DNA of 45,961 nt, taken from positions 1 to 45,961 of the forward strand of contig JAAPAO010000260.1 of assembly GCA_013115145.1 (NCBI GenBank), written 5' to 3'. Both the position numbers and the translations under genes were made by a program. How positions within the stretch are numbered: position 1 is the stretch's first letter; each line of letters starts with the position of its first letter. The notes beneath the pieces are model-generated. The model saw only the letters and a program-made list of their open reading frames with translations. It had not been told where the DNA came from and did no database searches. Shown here piece after piece: positions 1 through 9,503 of the stretch. Source of the DNA: Perkinsus chesapeaki (lineage: Eukaryota > Perkinsozoa > Perkinsida > Perkinsidae).

Positions 1-273
1 GATTTTAAAGGCGCGTGACCATTTGCGAGCGCTACCTGAGGCGCGCCGGCCAAAATCCCTGGCAAAATCCCTGTACGCTTCTGATACATTTTGTTTCATA
101 CAAGAGGGGGTTTCAGCGTATTATCCTTGCTTTGGAGAGCAGTAGAGTAGCTGGCTTGACCTTTGGCTTCCATCTCAAGTACCTCCCCGATATCGGTAGA
201 AGTCTCGACAATGCTGGAGTTAGTATTGGTGTTATCGATATGTCCCCGGGAGCTGCCAGGTGATGGGCTTGGG

Positions 274-826
274 TCAAACGAGGGGCCTACAGGTGGAATT
301 CTTCGTAATTTGTTTTCGATTTGCTATGATAGCAATGCTATCACCTTCCACAGCAAGCGCCACTTCCTGCTCCTCCAAGGATTCTTTTCGATTGATAGCC
401 AACCTCACAATTTCGTCCATCCTACCTGAAAACCATATTAATATACAAGTTGGCAAGTGCGGAGGCGAGTAAGGATGAATGCATAACCATTTTCAACGTT
501 GATAGCATAAAAGATTACACAAGAGGCTTCACTCTTTGAAGAACTGTGAGCCTCTTTATGTTTAGCCCACAAAAAGCAGAGAACTGTTGTCGAGCGACTC
601 TAATAGATTCCCAAACGCAAGAAATAACTTTGACGCTAGATCATCCTGCTTGATAAATGAAACGCGCGAGGGCCGGTGCCCGGCGCCAAGACCTTGGCTG
701 CAGAATTCTTGGGGAACTCGTAGAACCAGATTCTAGTGGGTGGATGAGCGAAACCAACGTATGATAGTCCTGCAGTGACTCGTCATCATCAAAACGCACC
801 GTGCGTTTTGATGCAACACCTTCCAT
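274..826 (-). CDS. hypothetical protein, partial exons of a minus-strand gene
   Basis: Two minus-strand open stretches look coding. One starts with an ATG at 826, and its first 35 or so residues are acidic and charged (the piece VRFDDDESLQDYHTL is typical). The other lies at about 433-274, preceded by a good 3' splice site (TTTTCAG), and encodes an amphipathic piece containing RLAINRKESLEEQEVALAVE. I could not find a donor that joins them in phase, and the gene may run past the left edge: an open, Ser/Thr-rich minus frame also covers about 260-110. I recognise no family. The two exons could belong to different genes. Confidence 0.25.
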
Positions 827-830
827 GCGT

Positions 831-2129
831 TACATTCTGTAACTCATCCGATAACACCATGTATAGTCAAGGCTCATCGATCCATCATCAGTGTGTTACC
901 AATGGTGATTCACCATCATCATGGTGGTAACATCAGCAATACTATTTTCCTTTCAGTGTCGTTAATTGGCAAACTTCTCTTAGTGTCATTCTCGCAACGG
1001 TACCAATGGCCAGCACTCCAGTGTTACCACCATGTGTTGTTCGTGGGATCCATGTAACACCAGCACTTATCATACATGAATACCGTTACACATCGAAACG
1101 GTTTGATATACTGGCGAGCGAGATCAGAACATGCGCGGTCCTCTTTCCCGAGGTCGTCACATTGCAGCTTGCAAGTATGGGCATTCAGTGCCCATTGAAG
1201 AATGAGCACTGCCAGCAAACAGCGCCCGGCGCTGTTAAATGGTCAAGCATGGCCGAGCCGATTGTATCATCGTTGTTTATCGAATTGAGCACAGATCAAA
1301 TAAAATGAGGTTTTTGATCTGACGCCATCGCCACTTTTTCCCCTTGACCACTGATCAATGACAAGGGACCCTCATCTGGTTTCCGGTGTCATCGACAACC
1401 TTTAGTGCCACCACGATTACTTGATAGGGCACCAGGTTCCATCAGAGGGGCGATGGCTTCTTGGCAAGAGTATTTTGAAGACGCTCAAGTCTACAGTAGG
1501 CTACTATAGGTGGATACTTTTTCGGTGGCCTAATAATGGCCTGGTAATAGTAGTAGAATATTACTCTCACTACTACTAGCAGTAATCTTTTGGCACTATC
1601 TTTCCGCGTCGAGCAGCAAGGCTCGGTTAAGAATTTCTTCGACGCTGTGTATGACGCTGTGACAGCGTAACATAGCACACAGTTTGTATACAACCACTAC
1701 AGCCTCGTCGTCGTGGCTATCTACGATACACCTTGAGTTTTGCTTCCTCGGGAATCGCTATGCACCATAGTATTAGACACTGAATTCTGCCTCAAAGCTT
1801 CCCAAAGCTTCAAAACAAAATAGACTTATTTTGTATTCTTGAATACTTCCATGAATTTTATACATCATGAACGTTTATCATGCGCATTCATGCGCAAGCA
1901 TATTCATTTATTATTATTTATATCGCGAACGAGTAAATTACTACAGTAGCTTTAACTAGCTCAAACAAAGTAGTATATGTAATAAATATTATTTGAACTA
2001 GAAGTGTAATACTATTTGCTGTATTCATAAGTACCAATACTATTGTCCAATAGTTACTAATATCATAAACTATATATCAAGATGTGGTACACTTCTCAAA
2101 AATTACTACAATCGGTCTGATTTCTGCAC
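831..2129. other. intergenic, no gene seen
   Basis: About 1.3 kb without a convincing gene. 1740-2100 is AT-rich. The short open frames here lack splice context and residue patterns typical of the real genes nearby. Confidence 0.5.
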
Positions 2130-2846
2130 CTACCCACGGCTAAGCCATAGAGTACTACATTTAAGTGTATCCCACTCTGGCATCTTCCTTGGCTCCTCAT
2201 CTGATACTGGCTGCTCTCCATCCTCCTCACTGCCGTTGTCATCACTATCATGCTCCACCAGAGGGCTCGACGGTGTAGAGGGCGGTCTAACCTCTTCACA
2301 GTTATTCTCTGACCATTGTTCCTGCCATGCCTCTCGAATTTGCTGCTCCGTCCGAGTCCAAGCCTCCGCTGAAGCATCGCGTTTCCTCTGCCAATTCTCC
2401 AGTCTAGACTTAGCGGATTCCTCGTAAGCAGACATCATTTCTCTCAGATTTCCTCCAACCGATTCCGTAGTGGCACCGCATGCCTCCAGCAGCTGCTCTA
2501 GAGCATCCTCTTCTCGCTCGTTCGCCTCCGGCCAGGCCTCCTTAGGATGAACCTGGTGCCAGCATCACCCCTAACATTACCCTACTTCCCCAATATCATA
2601 TTGGCAATATGATACGTACATCGCAAAAGCCCTCCGAAATACTTCTACAGAGAACATTTACTAGGGGGGGCGCTTAGAAGTACACATAGCGGCATACTAA
2701 GACACTACCTCCGTTCCTTCCCAGCCACCTTCGCTGCTGCTACTACTATTAACTTCAACATCTTCTAGTAGTTTGTCCAGCAGTAAACCATCTGGGACAT
2801 CATTGAGAATAGCCAAATCGTGGAAGGCTAGATTAAGTTGGGCCAT
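2130..2846 (-). CDS. hypothetical acidic coiled-coil protein, two exons
   Basis: Exon 1 runs 2846-2709 and exon 2 2552-2130; the 156-nt intron has GT...CACCAG ends and the join is in phase 0, giving 186 residues. The N-terminus starts MAQLNLAFHDLAILND and leads into a serine run. Residues about 50-125 are rich in Glu, Lys, Arg, Gln and Ala with repeated Trp (a likely coiled coil). The C-terminal third is acidic and Ser/Pro rich. No catalytic motif or membrane segment is visible and I recognise no family. The two exons support each other because both are open and the phase fits. Confidence 0.6.
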
Positions 2847-3001
2847 TATTGAAGGACACCATTGTTAACCCTGTTGTTGTATAGCAGCTATACTATAGCT
2901 CATAGTATCGCTTTGAACTTCAAAATTTGAACCTATTCTAGAGGACACCCCTTCACCCAGAGTGCCGCGGCAGCTTCGTCTAGCCGACCAAATACTACCC
3001 C

Positions 3002-3042
3002 AAAAACTGACTGGGAAACTTTAAGTTTCCCAGTCAGTTTTT
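3002..3042. repeat. 41-bp perfect palindrome
   Basis: Arms 3002-3021 and 3023-3042 are exact reverse complements (20 bp each) around one central T at 3022. Read as RNA or single-stranded DNA it would make a near-loopless hairpin starting AAAAACTGACTGGG. No gene flanks it closely. Confidence 0.95.
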
Positions 3043-3485
3043 AACTGGCAGGAATTATGTAACCACCGAATATGTGCACCGTTCCCGTTGCCAATACCCT
3101 TCTGTAGAGGACCTCTACTAGAGGAGCGGCCGGCAGTCTTTTATTCAATTCTCTAATATCACCTCATACTGCTAGCTGAGTTGCTATCTTTATACCGGCC
3201 AAATTTTTGATGAATAATTATAATTCATGATATATGACTCAATGTTCGTTAATATTTCTTACACAGATTCCTCGAATGTAGAACCCCCAGCGATGTTCCC
3301 AGCCCAGAGTGACAACTATACTAGAAATGCTCCGTAGGCTCCACATGCCTCCACCCTGCTATACTGCTGTTAACCCAAGGCAATATTGTTGATATGAACT
3401 GATACTGCCTCTCGGCAATCAGTGTTACTGAGCGTGACAATACAAAGCTTGGCAGCCTGGGGCCCATCATGGGTTCATCAAAAAC

Positions 3486-3580
3486 GGAAATTTTCATGCG
3501 TGCGCGGAAATTTCCGTGAAAACTTCATAGATTTCCGGAAATGCACGGAAATTTTGGAAATCACTGGAAATCTCCAGCAC
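3486..3580. repeat. GGAAATTTCC-rich repeat patch 1
   Basis: The words GGAAAT and ATTTCC recur many times in both orientations within about 95 bp, including GCGGAAATTTCCG. Related patches occur at 4330-4460 and inside a DHHC-gene intron near 11376-11402. It could be a decayed mobile repeat. Confidence 0.5.
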
Positions 3581-4253
3581 GCAGAGCACTGTAGCACCCT
3601 GCAGACGGTCTGTCAGCACGACGTTCTTAAGAATGCGCTCACTTCGTTCTGAAGCCTTCGGCGGTGGCTTACGATCAACTACTCGCCAACTTACCATTAC
3701 ATATTCGTCTGCGCGGAAATCCATGCAACCGTCATGCATGCCAGCACGCATGCGCCTCGATGGCGCGCACCCTTTACCGACATTCTCTTCTAGTACCACA
3801 GTGATACTATCACTAGTAGTGATACTGATTCACTACAGGAGAAGTGACTAGCCTAGAATCTAAAGCTGTTGCAGCTGCTCTGGCTTTCATTGCAGCTATC
3901 ACCAACGTTCCTCCGCTAACATGGTCAGCCTGACCATAAGCGCAGCTTCCACACACCAACAATTCTCAGCAATCATCAAGAGCATGAATATAATATGCTC
4001 CTAACCTCTCTTCCAGGCAACTGAAATAAACAGCGCCTCCGCCCATCAGCCTTCACGAAGTGTGAAACATATTTTCACTCGTGCGACGCAGCGGGTTTGA
4101 CCCAGTGGGCCCGAGTCGGACTGCCCGACTCGCGATCGACTCTAGCGGCGCGGTCTTTTATCCATGAAGAGCCTTCACTCTTGAAGAATCCGTATGTGCG
4201 CTTGGAACCACAAGACTACGCAGCTTACACACGTCGCCCTGAAAAGCTAGTAG

Positions 4254-4278
4254 CAGTAGCACTGCTGCAGTGCTACTG
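4254..4278. repeat. 25-bp palindrome
   Basis: Arms CAGTAGCACTG (4254-4264) and CAGTGCTACTG (4268-4278) are exact reverse complements around a 3-nt spacer. Confidence 0.85.
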
Positions 4279-4329
4279 TAGCACAACGGGAGTATGCAGT
4301 TCGTCGGAGAGTGTGGAGGTGAATTTTCA

Positions 4330-4460
4330 CACAAAAGTGCCGAAAACTCGGATATTCGAACAAGATTTCCAAAAATCACCACGATACACGGAAATCTTGT
4401 CGAACGCGGAAATCCGGGAATTTCCGTAGAAATATTTCCGCGGAAATTTGCGGAGACCAC
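4330..4460. repeat. GGAAATTTCC-rich repeat patch 2
   Basis: Repeated GGAAAT, ATTTCC and CCGCGGAAAT words in both orientations over about 130 bp, matching the style of the patch at 3486-3580. Confidence 0.5.
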
Positions 4461-4619
4461 GAAAACCGGGGCCCCCGGCATGCCCCGGCCCTCGGTGGTG
4501 ATGTGGCGATGATGTTTTCTAGCCATTCCCCTAACCGGGAATTAGGGAGAAGTATCATATTCTGTCGCGATGGCGAACCCTTGTTGAAACTTAGCCATCA
4601 TCAACTTCGCGTGCGAACC

Positions 4620-6115
4620 CGGAATACGGACTCTGTGTAGTATTCGGTCTATACTGCGCTGCGATCAGAGGAGTGAATCCCCGGACCTACCCGATATGCG
4701 TTACTACGATTCATTCTGGAGCTAAAAGCTAACCACTGCCGCCATGAATCTGGCCTGGGCTTGATATTCCGAACTCTTTAGCTATCCTTTTGCTTTGGCG
4801 TCTCTACAAGTCGGAGGCGGCCCATTGAGTAGCATTCAATGAATATCAATCAGGCTCATTGACAATGAGCACTACTGTGGTTGAATCGTATGGGATCTCC
4901 GCCAAGCTAATGAATGGGCTGTTGAAACTGCAAACTCTGCAGCACAGAGACAGACCCCGTTTAAGGTTTAGAAATGAGATGAGATGGAGTTACCAACTTA
5001 TTAGCCATGGTTATAGCCACCAATGTTTCGTGTAGTCGTCTCGAACACGGCTAAGCAACCCATGCTGGACCTAGCAACCCAGACCATGTCGTTAATCATC
5101 GGGCATGATTTCTCCAGCAAGTGCTTCAGTAAAGTAGTGCTGGGCTCATCTCAGTGCTATTCCCCACGCGAGCACTAGGCCTTATGCTAGGAGCAAGGCC
5201 CAGTGAACGAATACACGTTGCGAATGTTTGGCTAAGTAATCCTCACCCTGAACGCCGAGCCGAAAAAGTGGGATTTGGTAGATTGGCACCGCCGAAATTA
5301 GGCTTCTATGAAAGAGCCTTGCTTCCTGACGTCGGCTCCTGCGAAGCTTCAAAGGTCCACTCACACGCTTATGAGGGAAATCCCTGCGATTGTTGTTATT
5401 GACGATCCCGGCGGGGCGTCGAAAACATCACGCCGTGTGATTCACGCGTGGCATGACGCCTCGTTGAAGGATAGCTTAGGACTAGTGGCGTTGAGATAAC
5501 ATCTTTGATATTCTTCTACAGTTGTTTGGAAAAAAATCATGCACATCGGCATCCTATTCCTCGCCTCTATTGCACTGGCCTCCCCGTCTGGCAAGTACTT
5601 CTACGAAGCTCCTGGTGGTGTGTGCATCCAAACTGACTGGGATCATTCCCTTTCCACTCTTACCTCGAGATTATCCTGCTATGGCGAGGTCTTCCAGCCA
5701 GCTAGAGTAAATATTCAGCAAGACCGCTCGGGCCGGTATTTTGTCATCCCCGATATCAGAAGGAGGCAACTGCTAGTGTCGCTGCGAAGTTTGGGAGAGA
5801 GGTGTGACAAGAGAGTTGTCAACCATGACCTACTATTTTTCACCGAGAAGAACGGCAATATATCGACCCATTTTGAAGGAGCCATCATAGAACTCATGCC
5901 GGGTGAATGCTAGTTACAGTGAAGCTCGGTGGTCGGTGACACCCACTAGGTGTCAAGCAAGTGGTATGTTTTTGTATGGGGCCAGTGTCAGTCCATCTAC
6001 AGTTGGTAGTGAAGTCATCTTCTTATGCTAACTCTTAACCTTACCCTCGACACCTCGATGAAGCAAATATCATTTCAAACAAGCGACATTGTGTTGAAGT
6101 AGAGTAGGAGAAATT
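4620..6115. repeat. tandem duplication, copy A
   Basis: Matches copy B (6722-8165) by eye over upstream DNA, the gene and the 3' flank. Examples: CTTTAGCTATCCTTTTGC (about 4778) against TTTAGCTACCTTTGGC (about 6872); near-identical text from CAGCAAGTG through TGCTGGGCTCATCT (5116 and 7172); similar sequence after the stop codons. The offset is about 2.06 kb. The copies have diverged with many substitutions and small indels. Confidence 0.75.
5539..5913 (+). CDS. small secreted cysteine protein, paralog A
   Basis: A single intronless ORF of 124 residues starting MHIGILFLASIALASPSG, a clear signal peptide probably cut after residue 15 or so. The mature part has four cysteines (about positions 33, 53, 95 and 124, the last ending the protein) that match those of paralog B. 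Shared blocks are PSG..Y, C.QTDW, QPARV, NIST.FEG and PGEC. I know no domain of this shape. The family is probably lineage-specific; small secreted proteins in a parasite or predator protist often meet host or prey, but nothing here shows that. It lies in copy A of a tandem duplication. Confidence 0.8.
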   Translation: MHIGILFLASIALASPSGKYFYEAPGGVCIQTDWDHSLSTLTSRLSCYGEVFQPARVNIQQDRSGRYFVIPDIRRRQLLVSLRSLGERCDKRVVNHDLLFFTEKNGNISTHFEGAIIELMPGEC

Positions 6116-6721
6116 CCGCGGAATCGTAAGTTTCGCACACTGGAAACTATTGCAAGCTTCAGCCAAAGGGCTAAGCCTCGAAGGCTTGGGCAGCTCTGAG
6201 AACTTCAGACTGAAATGACAGCCCACCGACCTTGTAAGCCTCCCCAGTGGAGTCCCACTCATCCTCCACCATTCAACTCAGCTTGCACTTGGTAACCTTG
6301 CTTAGACTTTCTCAACAATTCATGGACATCTAGTGGATGGCGGAGACCACGGAGCACCTCCGTCTACCACAGCTTGTGTGGCGTAATATCTCTTGAGGAG
6401 AGCATGACTTGTAGATAAAGTGTCGTCATAATTATCGCCGATGATTTATCGGCCGTCCTCAGCCAAGCCTACTATTTCTTCAACGACTCGCTAATAGCAA
6501 ATCACAAATCAGTTATGGCATCGAAACACCCAACGGAACTCCCGGGGGAGGAACACTGAATGATAATCAGTGTATGCTGAAGAGTTCAGTTATAACAAAC
6601 TACACGCCAAGTATAGGCGAGAAAACCAGCTGCGTCCCCCGCTTGAGTATAGATTCCTTTTGTACGCTTCAACATCGACTGACCACAATCTTACAACAAT
6701 CATCAACCTCGAGCGAGGCCG
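6116..6721. other. spacer between duplication copies
   Basis: About 600 bp between the recognisable ends of copy A and copy B. No gene is supported; the short open frames lack splice context. Confidence 0.45.
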
Positions 6722-8165
6722 CAGGAATACAGACTCCGTATACAACGCTGTGATCCGATGAACCAATCTTCCGGGTCTACCACCTATGCGTTACACTGTT
6801 ACTTTGGTGGTATTAACCGGGGTTATTAGTGCTACCATAAATCCGGCTAGGGCACCAGTTGCTCCGAATTATTTAGCTACCTTTGGCCTTGGAGTCTCTA
6901 CGAGTCGGCGGCGCTCCCTTGGATAATATTCAGTGTATACGAATGAGCACCGGTTGAATCGTATTGGAACACCGGCAAGCTCGCTGATGAAACTGCGAAC
7001 TCTGCAGCGCGGAGATGAACTCTTTTTGGGCTTAGTTGTTCGGATTACCAACTCATTAGCCATGGTTGTACGTTTTTTTAGCCTGAAAGTTCCAAAAAGC
7101 GATTTATAATGCATCAAAGCCTCCTGAAGGAGAACAGGCTGCAGTATCGTCAATCAGCGAGCATGATTTGGTCAGCAAGTGTTTCAGTAAAGTAGTGCTG
7201 GGCTCATCTGAATTTCTTTCCCTACACGAAGACTTGACCTTATGCCAGGAGAAGGCCAGGGAACAGGTGCAAGCGTGCAAGCTATTAGCCAGTGGCCGAA
7301 TGGTCCTCACCTTCAGTGCCGAGTCCTGGAGAGAGCAAGTTCTAGTAGATGGACACCGCCAAGGTTAGTGCTGCGAGGAAGGTCCTTGCTCTCGGAGTTC
7401 AGACTCTTTTAAATTTCATAATCGGGAGAGGAAACCCTCGCCAAGTTGTTACCGGGTTCGGCGGGGCGTCGAAGATTTCGTGCGTGGCATAGCGCCTCCC
7501 CGAAGGCAATCGCTTAGGACTAGGAGCGTTAAATGGAGACAACATATTTGATGCACTTGGAAGAATTCCTTCCCAGTTGTTTGGAATAATAATATGCACG
7601 TCTGCTGCATCCTAGTCCTCTCTTCTATCGCATTGGCCTTCCCCTCGGGAACATACTCTCATAGAGCTGCCAGTGGCGACACGTGTGTCCAAACGGACTG
7701 GAACTCAGCCCATTCTTCAGCTAGCTTGAGAATATCCTGCAGTGGGGTGATCCTTCAACCAGCTAGAGTGTTGCTCGAACAGGACAGCAAACGATATCAT
7801 CTTGTTACTCTGGACACCATGTGGAGTAGGACCGCACTTCTCATAAGTTACAGAGACGAGTGTTACAAGGACCCTAAACCCCTTGATATGATATCCTTCT
7901 TCGATCACGGTACCAACATCTCAACCTATTTCGAAGGAGTAAAGGCGATTCTCATACCGGGGGAATGCAGCTGATCATGACCCCACCGCTGGTGTGTGCA
8001 GCAGATCCTAGTCTAGATGCTATCAGTGTTCTAGTCTGAGGCCCATGCTAGCTCATCTACATTTGGTACTGGAGGTCCTCTGCTTGCGCTGACCCTTCAC
8101 TTTCCTTCTATTATAGCACTTTTCATTTCGAATAAACAGCACTGTGTTGATGTAGGAGAAATAGG
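6722..8165. repeat. tandem duplication, copy B
   Basis: Second copy of the unit described at 4620-6115. The 3' flank also matches: a CATCTACA.TTGGTA block follows each stop codon, and a TGTTGA.GTAG...GGAGAAAT block closes each unit. Confidence 0.75.
7594..7974 (+). CDS. small secreted cysteine protein, paralog B
   Basis: An intronless ORF of 126 residues starting MHVCCILVLSSIALAFPSG, with a signal peptide. The mature protein keeps the four cysteines of paralog A plus the blocks PSG.Y, TC.QTDW, QPARV, NIST.FEG and PGEC, with one extra C-terminal Ser. Outside these blocks divergence is high. Conserved cysteine spacing with variable sequence between suggests a fold held by two disulfides. Function unknown. 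Confidence 0.8.
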   Translation: MHVCCILVLSSIALAFPSGTYSHRAASGDTCVQTDWNSAHSSASLRISCSGVILQPARVLLEQDSKRYHLVTLDTMWSRTALLISYRDECYKDPKPLDMISFFDHGTNISTYFEGVKAILIPGECS

Positions 8166-8800
8166 CAAACAACAGTTCCAACTCCAGGCATGATGATGAC
8201 CAGGGCCTCAGGGACGAAAGCATCCGGTCCGTCTACTACTCGCACTTTGGCGAGGCTACCATGGAGGAGGGGGGCTTCAATGCAATTGAAAGCGATGAGA
8301 AGTCCGGGAAATTTCCCCTCCAAAATATGTAGCGAACACATGACCATTATCCGACATCGCTGCGATGGGTTTTCAAGATCCGCCACACACTGCAACTTTT
8401 TGTACTATAGAAACTGCACCAGTAAAGTCACTGTCTCACTGCTCACCAGCTCCTACAATATAACACCAAAGTATTACTACAAATTTATCACCACTAGGAA
8501 AATCCTACCATGGGATTCGTCGCGAGAATTCCTTACACGAATCCTACCGTTTGCTGTGGCATGGGCGAATCATTTCCGCGATAATCCCGACTATCCAATC
8601 GAAAAAACATCTTCACGTCGTACTCCAGAAAACAGCCACCTGTACGAGTGGTTATCGGTAGCTTCCCTCGAACCAAGAAGGCGGCCGGATACATAATACT
8701 GAAAATCGCCGAGTAGCTGAAGCCATGTTTCCCCAGATGGATAATTTTATAGCAGAGGGGGCCCGGGTAGGTAGCCACAAACATATTCAAGACCTACCAC
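8123..8800. other. region open on both strands, gene uncertain
   Basis: A plus-strand ORF (8190-8696, 168 residues) overlaps two minus-strand open frames (8123-8395 and 8533-8790). The minus frames contain hydrophobic beta-like stretches and could be exons joined across 8396-8532, but I found no in-phase splice pair. The plus ORF lacks a signal peptide or known motif. I cannot choose between them. Confidence 0.25.
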
Positions 8801-9503
8801 TCTTTGTCCACAGGTCGGGTCGATATCATGCACACCAAAGCAAATCTTGAGAGGACCTCCAGTCTGTGGGAGGCACCGAATCGTTAGAGTCGGTGCCACC
8901 GACACTAACGATGCAGATGGCATATACTCAGTATTGAAAAAGCCTAAACGGTGCCACCAGCAAACTTCAAAAGATCATGAGCCACATGACAATCGCGTCA
9001 TACAACCCTCTCAATGATACCAACTTACCAGTAATGTTCAATTTCTAAATAACTTTTGTTTTACTATATAACACAAGTCAGCAATAATCGATGTGAATTG
9101 GTATTAATAGTTATGCTGTTATAAGCGCAATGATGACTTTAATAATACTACTACCACCACCTACAGGTCTTCCATGGTCTTCCCAGAATGGCAGATGTGC
9201 TGATGGTTAATAGGAGGCTCGCTACAAAAGGTAGAGGAAGGAGCGGGGCAGCCGCCGCTTATACTGGGCGGAGAGGTCAAATGAAAGAATGTCCGTTGAG
9301 TTATAGTGGCAATTCGATGATGATTATTAAATATACATTGGTCAGCTGCCGATCACTTATAATGAGTCAAGTCAACTATCTCGCCCTCATAACTCGGTCT
9401 TATTGACATCAACACCACTAAGCTTTATAAATGTATCCGGTACTTTAATGACCGGACTGGGATCATTCGAGACCACGGTACCTGAATATCCCACAATATA
9501 TCA
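8801..9503. other. intergenic, with an inverted repeat
   Basis: No gene is supported. It contains the imperfect inverted repeat at 8880-8912 and AT-rich sequence at about 9000-9160. Confidence 0.45.
8880..8912. repeat. 33-bp inverted repeat
   Basis: Arms 8880-8894 (ATCGTTAGAGTCGGT) and 8898-8912 pair at 14 of 15 positions around the spacer GCC. Confidence 0.85.

Larger units (their letters stand above)
2847..4619. other. repeat-rich intergenic region
   Basis: No gene is supported. The stretch holds a 41-bp perfect palindrome (3002-3042), a 25-bp palindrome (4254-4278) and two patches crowded with GGAAAT/ATTTCC words (about 3486-3580 and 4330-4460). Small open frames over these patches are by-products of the repeats. 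Confidence 0.5.

Noticed and set aside
1006-1308. 100-codon plus ORF
   Set aside because: No homology, splice context or coding-like composition; the opposite strand is equally open.
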